Shown: positions 1 through 6,070, counted from the stretch's first letter. The stretch: 6,985 nucleotides of DNA from Burkholderiales bacterium (GCA_026786225.1 JAJAYN010000004.1:1-6985); one strand, 5' to 3'. Numbers and translations: made by a program. Notes: generated by a model from the letters alone, not told the origin.

Positions 1-376
1 GCATCGACAAGCCCTTCGGTACCGGCAGACAGTGCTCGGCGGGGGCTGCACAGTACTGGGCGTATCCGCCACCTGGCGTTAACGTACAGACGGCGTCGCC
101 GATTTTCCAGCTAGTGACCCCGCCACCGATGGCAACGATGGTGCCTGATACTTCCAGACCCATGATGGGTGATGCGCCAGGTGGCGGCGCGTAGCTGCCG
201 GAACGTTGCGCGACATCGGGACGATTGACGCCGGCAAATTCGACCTGGATCAGCACATCGTTTTCGCTGAACGCAGGCAGCGGGCCGCTCACGATGTGCA
301 TGTTCTCGGCGGCACCGGGCGTGGTGATGGTCACGTACTTCATGCTGGCGGGAAGTGAGGAAGTTGCGGAGTTCAT
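1..376 (-). CDS. NAD(P)H:quinone oxidoreductase, PIG3/TP53I3-like, zinc-less MDR family (partial, C-terminal part beyond left edge)
   Basis: Read on the minus strand from the ATG at 374-376, this gives 125 uninterrupted codons to the window edge. The ORF has no stop in the window. The visible part is the GroES-like N-terminal domain of a medium-chain dehydrogenase/reductase. It carries the stretch FAGVNRPDVAQRSGSYAPPP followed by GASPIMGLEVSG, the pattern of PIG3-type quinone oxidoreductases, and then an IGDAVCTLTPGGGYAQYC segment. There are no zinc-ligand motifs of the alcohol dehydrogenases. Family members reduce quinones with NADPH in the cytoplasm. The Rossmann NADPH-binding half is outside the window, so cofactor preference is not visible. 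The family usually begins near MKYVTIT, so the internal ATG at 341-343 (residue 12) is an equally good start; neither start has a clear Shine-Dalgarno. The gene lies 34 bp downstream of mak on the same strand and could be co-transcribed with it. Confidence 0.85.
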   Translation of the reverse strand, partial: MNSATSSLPASMKYVTITTPGAAENMHIVSGPLPAFSENDVLIQVEFAGVNRPDVAQRSGSYAPPPGASPIMGLEVSGTIVAIGGGVTSWKIGDAVCTLTPGGGYAQYCAAPAEHCLPVPKGLSM

Positions 377-410
377 TTTGATTACCGGTTGAATTTAAAT
401 TTCGTAATAG

Positions 411-1316
411 TCATGCATTCCAGAGCCAGGCCGCACCGCGCACCCCGCTGGAGTCGCCAAATTTTGGCGGCACCAGGCGCGTGGCGACATGGTCGCTGAG
501 AACATAGCTTCCCCATATCTTTGGTACTGCCGTATACCATCTCGACACATTGGACAATCCACCGCCGAGTACGATCACTTCAGGGTCGAGTATGTTGATG
601 ATCGTTGCGAGGCTTCTCGCCAGGCGATTCTCATACGCAAGCAACGCGCCTTCGCATTCCGCGTCGTGCGCAGCGCCTGCGACGATTTCCGGCATGCTCA
701 ATGCGCGGCCTGTGTCTTCCAGAAAATGTTTGGCGGCACCCGTACCCGAGAGCCAGGTTTCGATACAGCCGTGTCGTCCGCAATAGCACGCATGTCCGGG
801 TAGCTCGCTGGCTTCCGGCCAAGGCAATGGATTGTGTCCCCATTCGCCACTGATGGCGTTGGCACCCGTCACCACATGACCATCGATACAAATTCCTCCA
901 CCGGTGCCCGTGCCGAGGATGACGCCAAATACATTTCCTGCACCTGCAGCGGCACCATCCGTCGCTTCCGACAGGGCAAAACAATTGGCATCGTTTGCGC
1001 TACGGACTTCCCGGCCGAGCAATATCTGCAAATCTTCCACCAGCGGCTGACCGTTGAGGCAGGTTGAGTTGGCATTTTTGATACGCCCGGCATTCTTTGC
1101 GGGTGCGCGCGAAATCGCGCCCGGCGTGGCGATGCCTACTGTGCCCGTTTCTCCAAGAGCCGCTTCCGCGTCGTTTACCAGCGCAACGATCACGTCCAAC
1201 GTCTTTGCGTAGCTCTCGTGCGGTGTCGCGACGCGCTCGCGATAGCGCTCGCCCGATTCATCGAGCGCCAGCAATTCTATTTTGGTGCCGCCAAGGTCGA
1301 TGCCAAACCGGATCAT
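411..1316 (-). CDS. mak: Fructokinase (manno(fructo)kinase), ROK family
   Basis: Predicted 301-aa ATP-dependent cytoplasmic sugar kinase converting fructose (and probably mannose) to the 6-phosphate. It matches E. coli Mak almost end to end in length and motifs. Residues 5-12 form the phosphate-binding loop (GIDLGGTK). KNANSTCLNGQP lies near 80-91, NDANC with the catalytic-base Asp109 at 108-112, GTGTGGG at 135-141 and GEWGHNPLPW at 157-166. The ROK zinc site is complete: His161 plus CYCGRHGC with Cys177, Cys179 and Cys184. The C-terminus has ILDPEVIVLGGG and ends DSSGVRGAAWLW, as in Mak. I chose the ATG at 1314-1316 because it begins MIRFGIDLGG as the family does. The frame stays open for 75 more codons upstream, but these run antisense to the ppk2 start. 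No strong Shine-Dalgarno precedes the chosen start. The gene is divergent from ppk2. Substrate assignment rests on similarity to Mak; other ROK sugar kinases are the alternative. Confidence 0.93.
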   Translation of the reverse strand: MIRFGIDLGGTKIELLALDESGERYRERVATPHESYAKTLDVIVALVNDAEAALGETGTVGIATPGAISRAPAKNAGRIKNANSTCLNGQPLVEDLQILLGREVRSANDANCFALSEATDGAAAGAGNVFGVILGTGTGGGICIDGHVVTGANAISGEWGHNPLPWPEASELPGHACYCGRHGCIETWLSGTGAAKHFLEDTGRALSMPEIVAGAAHDAECEGALLAYENRLARSLATIINILDPEVIVLGGGLSNVSRWYTAVPKIWGSYVLSDHVATRLVPPKFGDSSGVRGAAWLWNA

Positions 1317-1398
1317 GGGAGCGTTAGTTGCGTCGTAGGAAAGTGGATGTGCGATTATGACGTGAGTCGAACCCATACATATGCATAGGACGCCCGCA
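1317..1398. promoter_or_regulatory. Divergent intergenic region between mak and ppk2
   Basis: This 82-bp spacer must hold the 5' signals of both divergent genes. On the plus strand a weak sigma-70-like pair can be drawn (TTGCGT at 1328-1333, GATTAT at 1353-1358, 19-bp spacing). On the minus strand CATAAT (1354-1359) is a possible -10 for mak without a good -35. The overlapping palindromes CATATG and ATGCAT lie at 1379-1386. None of these is strong; the region is inferred from gene orientation. Confidence 0.35.
1387..1390 (+). promoter_or_regulatory. Ribosome binding site that decides the ppk2 start
   Basis: AGGA stands 8 nt upstream of the ATG at 1399. It lies inside the longer ORF that begins at the ATG at 1381, which has no such site in front of it. 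This favours 1399 as the start. Confidence 0.55.
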
Positions 1399-2226
1399 AT
1401 GGCCAAGAAATCCGAAGACGTCAAAATCATCCTGCCGATCATCGCGAACGGAAAAACCAAGCTCGCCGCTATCGACCCACGATCCACCTGCAATTTCAGC
1501 GGCGACAAAGCCGCGACGGTCGCGATCTTTGCGCAACTCAATGCGCAGCTTGTGGAGTTGCAGGAGGTGCTCTACGCCGAGAATAAGCACAAACTGCTCG
1601 TGGTGTTACAGGCGACCGATACCGGCGGCAAGGACGGTGTGATTCGCAAAGTGTTTTCGGGTGTCAATCCCTCGGGCGTGCACGTCGCGAGCTTCAAGGC
1701 ACCAACGCCCGATGAGCTGGAACACGACTACCTGTGGCGGGTGCATCAGCGCGTCCCTGGCAAGGGAGAGATGGTGATTTTCAATCGCAGCCACTATGAG
1801 GACGTGCTTATCACGCGCGTCGAAGGCTGGATCGATGACCGTGCCGCCAAGCGGCGATTTCGCCAGATCAACGATTTCGAGGCGATGCTGGTGGAAGAAG
1901 GCACCATCATTATCAAATTTTTCCTGCACATCTCGAAGGAAGAACAAAAGGAGCGCCTGCAGGATCGCCTGGATGACAAAGCCAAGAACTGGAAATTCAA
2001 TCCCGGCGATTTGGTCGCGCGTGGGAAATGGGACGAGTACCAACGCGTTTATGAGGAGGCGATCAACGCCACTTCGAGCCCGCACGCGCCCTGGCACATC
2101 GTGCCGGCTGATCGCAACTGGGTGCGCGACTTGTATGTGTGTTCGGTGATCGTCAGTACGCTGCGCGACCTCAAAATGCGCTACCCGGACCCCGCACCAG
2201 GGCTGGAGAAGATCGTCATCAAGTAG
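1399..2226 (+). CDS. ppk2: Polyphosphate kinase 2 family protein (PPK2, class III-like polyphosphate:nucleotide phosphotransferase)
   Basis: Predicted 275-aa cytoplasmic enzyme that transfers phosphate between polyphosphate and nucleotides. The P-loop fold is clear: Walker A-like LQATDTGGKDG around residues 71-80, the Walker B-type segment MVIFNRSHYEDVLITRV around 125-141, and a lid helix DDRAAKRRFRQINDFE around 146-161. IIIKFFLHISKEEQKERL follows near 170-187. The FNRSHYEDV motif has Glu (about residue 134) where class I enzymes (ADP to ATP) have Asn in FNRSWYN. Glu there, and the NPSGVHVASFKAPTPDELEHD-type stretch just before, are typical of class III enzymes, which phosphorylate both AMP and ADP. 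Length fits the single-domain form. The start at 1399 has an AGGA; the ATG at 1381 would add six residues. The gene is divergent from mak. Class III is an inference from motifs; polyphosphate:AMP phosphotransferase (class II) is less likely. Confidence 0.93.
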   Translation: MAKKSEDVKIILPIIANGKTKLAAIDPRSTCNFSGDKAATVAIFAQLNAQLVELQEVLYAENKHKLLVVLQATDTGGKDGVIRKVFSGVNPSGVHVASFKAPTPDELEHDYLWRVHQRVPGKGEMVIFNRSHYEDVLITRVEGWIDDRAAKRRFRQINDFEAMLVEEGTIIIKFFLHISKEEQKERLQDRLDDKAKNWKFNPGDLVARGKWDEYQRVYEEAINATSSPHAPWHIVPADRNWVRDLYVCSVIVSTLRDLKMRYPDPAPGLEKIVIK

Positions 2227-2242
2227 CGCGATTGCGGCACTG

Positions 2243-2265
2243 CACAAGACCGCTAAGTCCTTGTG
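2243..2265 (+). terminator. Weak stem-loop after ppk2, possible imperfect terminator
   Basis: CACAAG-AC at 2243-2250 can pair with GT-C-CTTGTG at 2257-2265, giving eight pairs with one bulged C and a 6-nt loop. It is followed by TTAAAAT rather than a U-run and overlaps the candidate promoter, so its role as a terminator is doubtful. Confidence 0.25.
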
Positions 2266-2272
2266 TTAAAAT
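2264..2272 (+). promoter_or_regulatory. Candidate extended -10 promoter for the FmdB-DUF502-aspS group
   Basis: TGTTAAAAT is a TGn extended -10 followed by a hexamer with five of six matches to TATAAT, in an AT-rich patch unlike its surroundings. No good -35 sits 17 bp upstream, as is usual for extended -10 promoters. It would start transcription near 2279, giving the zinc-ribbon gene a leader of about 75 nt. Confidence 0.45.
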
Positions 2273-2354
2273 CATAAGTTATTAATTTCGTTACGCCACA
2301 CTGTGCGCTCAGGCGCGCATTTACTAGTGACCCTTTCAGCCTTTCAAGCCAGCC

Positions 2355-2726
2355 ATGCCTATTTACGCGTACAAATGCTCGTCCTGTGGACACACCAAGG
2401 ATGTATTGCAAAAAATCAGCGCCGATCCGCTGACGGTTTGTCCCGCCTGCGGTGCGGCGACGTTTGCCAAACAATTGACGGCACCCGGTTTTCAACTGAA
2501 GGGCAGCGGCTGGTACGTTACTGATTTTCGCGATGGCAAGAAGCCCGCCGCCGACGCCAAGACGGATGCCGCCACACCCGATGCCGGTGCCGACAGCAAA
2601 ACAGAAGCCAAGCCGGAAACGAAATCCGACACGAAGTCCGACAGTACGGTGCCAACGCCAGCAGCAGCGCCCGCCGCAACGCCGGCGCCAAGCACGCCGG
2701 CACCTGTGGCGGCACCCGCCAAGTGA
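2355..2726 (+). CDS. FmdB-family zinc ribbon protein with Ala/Pro/Lys-rich tail
   Basis: A 123-aa protein in two parts. Residues 1-57 are the FmdB-type putative regulatory domain: it starts MPIYAYKCSSCG, has two Cys pairs (Cys8/Cys11 and Cys29/Cys32) that would bind one zinc, and ends with GFQLKGSGWYVTDF, typical of the family. Residues from about 60 on are low complexity, first Lys/Asp/Glu/Thr-rich with repeated KSDT-like units, then almost only Ala, Pro and Thr; this tail is probably disordered. The family is named from the FmdB gene of the Methylophilus amidase cluster, but its molecular role is not established. No signal peptide or membrane segment is visible. It lies 18 bp before the DUF502 gene on the same strand, an arrangement common upstream of aspS in betaproteobacteria, so co-transcription is likely. 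No clear Shine-Dalgarno is seen; the start is fixed by the family N-terminus. Confidence 0.9.
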   Translation: MPIYAYKCSSCGHTKDVLQKISADPLTVCPACGAATFAKQLTAPGFQLKGSGWYVTDFRDGKKPAADAKTDAATPDAGADSKTEAKPETKSDTKSDSTVPTPAAAPAATPAPSTPAPVAAPAK

Positions 2727-2728
2727 GC

Positions 2729-2737
2729 AGGAAAGAG
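2729..2737 (+). promoter_or_regulatory. Ribosome binding site supporting the GTG start of the DUF502 gene
   Basis: AGGAAAGAG ends 7 nt before the GTG at 2745, in the 18-bp gap after the zinc-ribbon gene. It supports the non-ATG start. Confidence 0.65.
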
Positions 2738-2744
2738 CAAGCAC

Positions 2745-3395
2745 GTGCGTAAATACTTGATCGCAGGTCTGTTGGTATGGATACCGCTGGTCATCACCGG
2801 CTGGGTGATGAAGCTGCTCATCGATACGATGGATCAGTCTCTGTTGCTTCTGCCCGAGCGATTTCGCACCGAGGCATTGTTCGGCGTGCACATTCCAGGG
2901 CTGGGTGTGATTCTCACGGTGAGTATTGTTCTGCTAACCGGCGTGATTGCGGCAAACTTCTTTGGCCGAAAGCTGTTGCACTGGTGGCATCTCGTTCTCC
3001 AGCGTATCCCGATCGTGCGCTCGATCTACGGCGGCGTGAAGCAGATTTCAGACACATTGTTTTCGCCTGAGGGCAAAGCTTTCCGCAAAGCAGTGCTGGT
3101 GCGCTACCCGCAGCACGATACATGGACCGTCGCGCTGCTTACAGGTGAACCTCAGCATGAAGTAACCGATCACCTCGGTTTTGGTTATTACGCCGTTTTT
3201 GTTCCCACCACACCCAACATCACGGCGGGGTTTTTCCTGTTGGTCGAACAATCCGAAGTCAGGCCGCTCAATATGAGCGTCGATGAAGCGCTCAAGTACA
3301 TTATCTCCATGGGCGTAGCGGAACCACCGCGACCCATTCACAGAAACGGTGCCGAGATGAAAACATCCGGCACCGACCCCAATCCGACGCCGTAG
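2745..3395 (+). CDS. DUF502 (COV1-like) family inner-membrane protein
   Basis: A 216-aa protein starting with GTG. Two hydrophobic segments are visible, about residues 4-25 (YLIAGLLVWIPLVITGWVM) and about 52-73 (an ILTVSIVLLTGVIAANFF stretch), so it should sit in the inner membrane with a short N-terminal hairpin and a soluble C-terminal domain. Family hallmarks follow: RIPIVRSIYGGVKQ at 87-100, FVPTTPNITAGFF at 152-164 and MSVDEALKYIISMG at 177-190. Length is normal for the family. DUF502 includes the plant COV1/LCV proteins; the bacterial function is unknown. It is probably in one transcript with the upstream zinc-ribbon gene and perhaps with aspS, which begins 176 bp downstream. The last residues (polar, Pro/Asn-rich) vary between relatives. 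Its final codons and stop form the left arm of a perfect inverted repeat. Confidence 0.92.
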   Translation: MRKYLIAGLLVWIPLVITGWVMKLLIDTMDQSLLLLPERFRTEALFGVHIPGLGVILTVSIVLLTGVIAANFFGRKLLHWWHLVLQRIPIVRSIYGGVKQISDTLFSPEGKAFRKAVLVRYPQHDTWTVALLTGEPQHEVTDHLGFGYYAVFVPTTPNITAGFFLLVEQSEVRPLNMSVDEALKYIISMGVAEPPRPIHRNGAEMKTSGTDPNPTP

Positions 3396-3421
3396 CTGAC
3401 ACCCCCGCAGCTACGGCGTCG
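3385..3421 (+). repeat. Perfect 14-bp inverted repeat across the DUF502 stop codon
   Basis: CGACGCCGTAGCTG (3385-3398) and CAGCTACGGCGTCG (3408-3421) are exact reverse complements separated by a 9-nt loop, ACACCCCCG. The TAG stop codon (3393-3395) lies within the left arm. The hairpin would be very stable in RNA. No U-run follows, so it is not a classical intrinsic terminator. It could stabilise the upstream mRNA, cause partial termination or mark a processing site between DUF502 and aspS. Confidence 0.8.
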
Positions 3422-3561
3422 CCAGAAATAGCCATTGTCATTTCGCACCTGGTCATGTCGGGTGAGAAGTTTGTTTGTCGTGAGCGCTTGAGAATCGCAC
3501 GCAAAACGTCGCCCTGAACATGGGCTGAAATGGCAACCCAGACAACATCGAAAAATTTGCC

Positions 3562-3565
3562 GGAA
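3562..3565 (+). promoter_or_regulatory. Ribosome binding site favouring the internal aspS start
   Basis: GGAA stands 6 nt before the ATG at 3572. The upstream in-frame ATG at 3530 has only a poor purine stretch in front of it. The remaining sequence of the 3422-3561 gap shows no convincing promoter. Confidence 0.4.
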
Positions 3566-3571
3566 CCCATC

Positions 3572-5356
3572 ATGAGAACCAATTACTGCGGCTTCATCGA
3601 CAAACAATATCTCGGGCAACAAGTCACGCTATTCGGCTGGGCGCATCGCCGGCGCGATCACGGCGGCGTCATCTTTATAGACCTGCGTGATCGTGAAGGT
3701 CTGGTGCAGGTAGTGATCGATCCTGATACGCCAAACGCATTTCAGACCGCCGATAAAACACGCAGTGAATTTGTGCTGAAAGTCGTCGGCAAAGTGCGGC
3801 CACGTCCGGAAGGCACCATCAATACCAATCTCAAGAGCGGCGAAATTGAAGTACTCGCGTCGGAAGTTGAAGTGCTCAATACCGCGCTGACGCCGCCGTT
3901 CATGATCGATGACGAAAACATCAACGAGGAAGTGCGCCTCAAATACCGCTACATCGATCTTCGTCGCGAAACGATGCAGAAAAATCTGCGCATGCGCTAT
4001 CGCATCGCCATGGCCGTGCGCCAATACCTCGATCAGCAGGGCTTCATCGATATCGAGACCCCGGTGCTCTACAAATCCACACCGGAAGGTGCACGCGAGT
4101 TTCTGGTGCCATCGCGCATGCACGACGGGCAGTTCTACGCCTTGCCGCAAAGCCCCCAATTATTCAAGCAGCTCTTGATGGTGTCGGGGTTTGATCGTTA
4201 TTACCAGATCGTGAAATGCTTCCGCGACGAAGACCTGCGCGCAGATCGTCAGCCTGAATTCACGCAGATCGATATTGAGACCTCGTTCCTGAACGAGCGC
4301 GAAATTCAGGACATCATGGAGGGACTGGTGAAGGCGATGTGGAAGGCCGGCGTCGACGTTGACCTGCCTGATTTCCCGCGCATCACCTATGCAGATGCGA
4401 TGGCCAAATATGGCTCGGACAAACCCGACCTGCGTGTGAAGCTCGATTTGACCGAGCTGACCGACATCGTTCGTGATTCCGGCTTCAAGGTGTTTGTCGA
4501 CATGGCGAATGCGAAGAATGGTCGCGTCGCGGCACTCAATGTGCCGGGCGGCAACGCTATGTTTGCGCGCAAAGAGATCGATGATCTGACCACGTTCGCG
4601 GCGATTTATGGCGCCAAGGGGCTCGCTTACATCAAGGTCAACGACGCGAGCAAACCCAACGCCGAAGGGCTGCAATCGCCGATCGTAAAGTTCATGTCCG
4701 ACGACGTGCTGGCGAAAATTCTTGCCGCCTGCAGCGCAAAAACAGGCGATCTGATTTTCTTCTGCGCGGACAAATCCAAAGTCGTCTATGACACGCTGGG
4801 CGCACTGCGCGTGAAAATCGGCCATTCAAAAGGATTTGCGGAGTCGGGCTACAAACCGGTGTGGGTGGTGGATTTCCCCGCGTACGATTTCGACGAAGAA
4901 AACAATCGCTACGTATCGGCGCACCACCCGTTCACGGCACCGAAGGACGAGCATATCGACCTCATGGAAACCGACCCTTCCAAAGTGCTGGCCAAGGCCT
5001 ACGATGTGGCGATGAACGGCTGGGAGCTGGGCGGCGGTTCGGTGCGTATTCACCAGCCGGCGTTACAACAAAAGCAATTCAAGACGCTGGGCATTTCGCC
5101 AGAAGATCAACGCGCCAAATTCGGCTTCCTGCTTGACGCGCTCGAGTACGGCGCACCGCCGATGGGTGGCATCGCGTTTGGCCTGGATCGCTCGGTGACG
5201 CTGATGTGTGAGAAATGGGATTCGATCCGTGATGTCATCGCATTTCCGAAAACGCAACGCGGCCAGGATTTGATGGTCGATGCGCCTACACCAGTGCCAG
5301 AGAAGCAGTTGCGTGATTTGCATATCAAGTTACGAAACACGACGCAAAGTAATTAA
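3572..5356 (+). CDS. aspS: Aspartyl-tRNA synthetase, bacterial type, probably non-discriminating (Asp/Asn)
   Basis: A 594-aa class II synthetase that attaches aspartate to tRNA in the cytoplasm. Order of domains: N-terminal OB-fold anticodon-binding domain (about 1-110) with FGWAHRRRDHGGVIFIDLRD; catalytic core with motif 2 FRDEDLRADRQPEFTQID (217-234); the bacterial GAD insertion (about 290-415); and motif 3 GGIAFGLDR (532-540) near the C-terminus. Length fits the family (E. coli 590 aa). I chose the ATG at 3572 because the protein then begins MRTNYCG like other AspRS proteins; the ATG at 3530 would add 14 residues unlike the family. His30 (in RRRDHGG) and Gly81 (in RPRPEG) occupy the two positions that are His31 and Gly82 in the non-discriminating Pseudomonas aeruginosa enzyme but Leu and Lys in the discriminating E. 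coli one. That predicts charging of tRNA-Asn as well, which then needs GatCAB. The gene converges on rplQ. Confidence 0.98.
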   Translation: MRTNYCGFIDKQYLGQQVTLFGWAHRRRDHGGVIFIDLRDREGLVQVVIDPDTPNAFQTADKTRSEFVLKVVGKVRPRPEGTINTNLKSGEIEVLASEVEVLNTALTPPFMIDDENINEEVRLKYRYIDLRRETMQKNLRMRYRIAMAVRQYLDQQGFIDIETPVLYKSTPEGAREFLVPSRMHDGQFYALPQSPQLFKQLLMVSGFDRYYQIVKCFRDEDLRADRQPEFTQIDIETSFLNEREIQDIMEGLVKAMWKAGVDVDLPDFPRITYADAMAKYGSDKPDLRVKLDLTELTDIVRDSGFKVFVDMANAKNGRVAALNVPGGNAMFARKEIDDLTTFAAIYGAKGLAYIKVNDASKPNAEGLQSPIVKFMSDDVLAKILAACSAKTGDLIFFCADKSKVVYDTLGALRVKIGHSKGFAESGYKPVWVVDFPAYDFDEENNRYVSAHHPFTAPKDEHIDLMETDPSKVLAKAYDVAMNGWELGGGSVRIHQPALQQKQFKTLGISPEDQRAKFGFLLDALEYGAPPMGGIAFGLDRSVTLMCEKWDSIRDVIAFPKTQRGQDLMVDAPTPVPEKQLRDLHIKLRNTTQSN

Positions 5357-5395
5357 TCGACGCGGCAAAGGTGGGTATGGAAATTGGCAAACCCT

Positions 5396-5481
5396 AGCAT
5401 CGGCGGGCGTCCCCAGCCATTTTCGTTCCGGAAGGCCCGCCGAATGGCGTTCTACAGGAAAATGTTTGATGTCGCGATGCT
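5396..5481 (+). ncRNA. Nested inverted repeats in the aspS 3' region, possible structured RNA
   Basis: CGGCGGGC (5401-5408) pairs perfectly with GCCCGCCG (5435-5442), and outside it AGCATCG (5396-5402) pairs with CGATGCT (5475-5481); the two stems can stack if they share out the two bases that both could use. The 26-nt loop contains the palindrome TTCCGGAA (5426-5433). The whole lies between the aspS stop and a strong terminator, in a stretch with no credible gene. It could be a 3' UTR-derived small RNA or simply a structured UTR. I recognise no known RNA family, and it is not a tRNA. Confidence 0.25.
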
Positions 5482-5530
5482 GAGCTACACAATCAATCAA
5501 ACTCTCGCCACCACAATATTCGTACGAAAT

Positions 5531-5558
5531 AAAAAAGCCGGGCAAGCCCGGCTTTTTT
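5531..5558. terminator. Bidirectional intrinsic terminator between aspS and rplQ
   Basis: A GC-rich stem GCCGGGC / GCCCGGC (5537-5543 / 5546-5552) with a very short loop is flanked by six A on the left and six T on the right. This gives a U-run after the hairpin on both strands. It sits 22 bp past the rplQ stop and about 175 bp past the aspS stop, so it can end both convergent transcripts, including the ribosomal alpha operon. Confidence 0.93.
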
Positions 5559-5579
5559 ATTTTAATCATTCAGCGAAAT

Positions 5580-5978
5580 TTACTCGCCTGTTGTTTCCGC
5601 TGTTGGCGCTGCGGAAATTTCCGGGCGGTCAACGAGCTCGATAAGTGCCATCGGCGCGTTATCGCCAACACGGAAACCGAACTTCAGGATACGCATATAT
5701 CCACCGGCGCGGCTTTTGTAGCGCGGGCCGAGCACATCAAACAATTTGGTGACCATGTCACGATCACGTAAGCGGTTAAACGCGAGGCGACGATTGGCCA
5801 GTGTTGGCTCTTTCCCCAAGGTGATGATGGGTTCGAATACTTTGCGCAACGCTTTGGCTTTTGGCAATGTGGTCTTGATGACCTCGTGCAACAGGAGCGA
5901 GTTAGTCATGTTGCGGAACATCGCGAGGCGATGCGACGATGTCTTGTTGAGCTTCTTTAATCCGTGACGATGTTTCAT
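5580..5978 (-). CDS. rplQ: 50S ribosomal protein L17
   Basis: A 132-aa structural protein of the large ribosomal subunit. It matches L17 throughout: MKHRHGLKKLNKTSSHRLAM at the start, then a MFRNM segment, IKTTLPKAKALRKVFEP near 35-51, TLANRRLAFNRLRD near 59-72, SRAGGYMRILKFGFRVGDNA near 89-108 and ALIELVDRPE near 111-120. It ends with a short acidic Ala/Thr tail that varies between species. The start has an AAGGAAA ribosome binding site 5 nt upstream. It is the last gene of the alpha operon, downstream of rpoA, and is followed by the shared terminator. The 131-bp gap to rpoA is longer than the few tens of bases usual here (41 bp in E. coli, from memory). Confidence 0.99.
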   Translation of the reverse strand: MKHRHGLKKLNKTSSHRLAMFRNMTNSLLLHEVIKTTLPKAKALRKVFEPIITLGKEPTLANRRLAFNRLRDRDMVTKLFDVLGPRYKSRAGGYMRILKFGFRVGDNAPMALIELVDRPEISAAPTAETTGE

Positions 5979-5983
5979 GGTGA

Positions 5984-5990
5984 TTTCCTT
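5984..5990 (-). promoter_or_regulatory. Ribosome binding site of rplQ
   Basis: On the minus strand AAGGAAA ends 5 nt before the rplQ ATG. It lies just downstream of the two spacer hairpins, so rplQ has its own translation start signal rather than relying on coupling to rpoA. Confidence 0.7.
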
Positions 5991-6010
5991 AGTAGTGTCT
6001 TGGCCGTTTT

Positions 6011-6026
6011 GCTTAAGAAATTAAGC
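6011..6026 (-). repeat. Small stem-loop in the rpoA-rplQ spacer, near the rplQ leader
   Basis: GCTTAA and TTAAGC form a perfect 6-bp stem with a 4-nt loop (GAAA on the plus strand, TTTC on the transcribed minus strand). It sits about 20 nt before the rplQ ribosome binding site. Its low GC content makes it only moderately stable. Confidence 0.45.
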
Positions 6027-6070
6027 CAGCCTTGTTATCGTTATGGTTTTGAAAAAACTTCGAGCTTGGT

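Noticed and set aside
1317..1541. 75-codon N-terminal extension of the mak reading frame
   Set aside because: It is antisense to the ppk2 start, unlike any ROK kinase, and the family start MIRFGIDLGG occurs at 1316.
1606..2247. 213-aa minus-strand ORF opposite ppk2
   Set aside because: It is a shadow of the well-supported ppk2 frame; its translation shows no recognisable domain and is Asp/His/Arg-rich as expected from antisense reading.
2253..2891. 212-aa minus-strand ORF opposite the FmdB and DUF502 genes
   Set aside because: It is antisense to two family-supported genes; its Arg/Cys/Gly-rich stretch merely mirrors the Ala/Pro tail.
3422..3529. Possible aspS promoter (TTGTCA at 3435-3440)
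   Set aside because: No acceptable -10 hexamer lies at 16-18 bp spacing, so it was not listed as a promoter.
4160..4825. 221-aa minus-strand ORF opposite aspS
   Set aside because: It lies wholly within conserved AspRS coding sequence and has no domain of its own.
5371..5442. Possible decayed leucine-type tRNA (GGAAATTGG and TAGCAT resemble a D-arm region)
   Set aside because: There is no acceptor stem, no TTCGAAT T-loop and no consistent cloverleaf, so the likeness is chance.
5330..5569. 79-aa minus-strand ORF and the overlapping 86-aa plus-strand ORF at 5384-5644 between aspS and rplQ
   Set aside because: Both read through the intrinsic terminator, lack a ribosome binding site and resemble no protein family I know.
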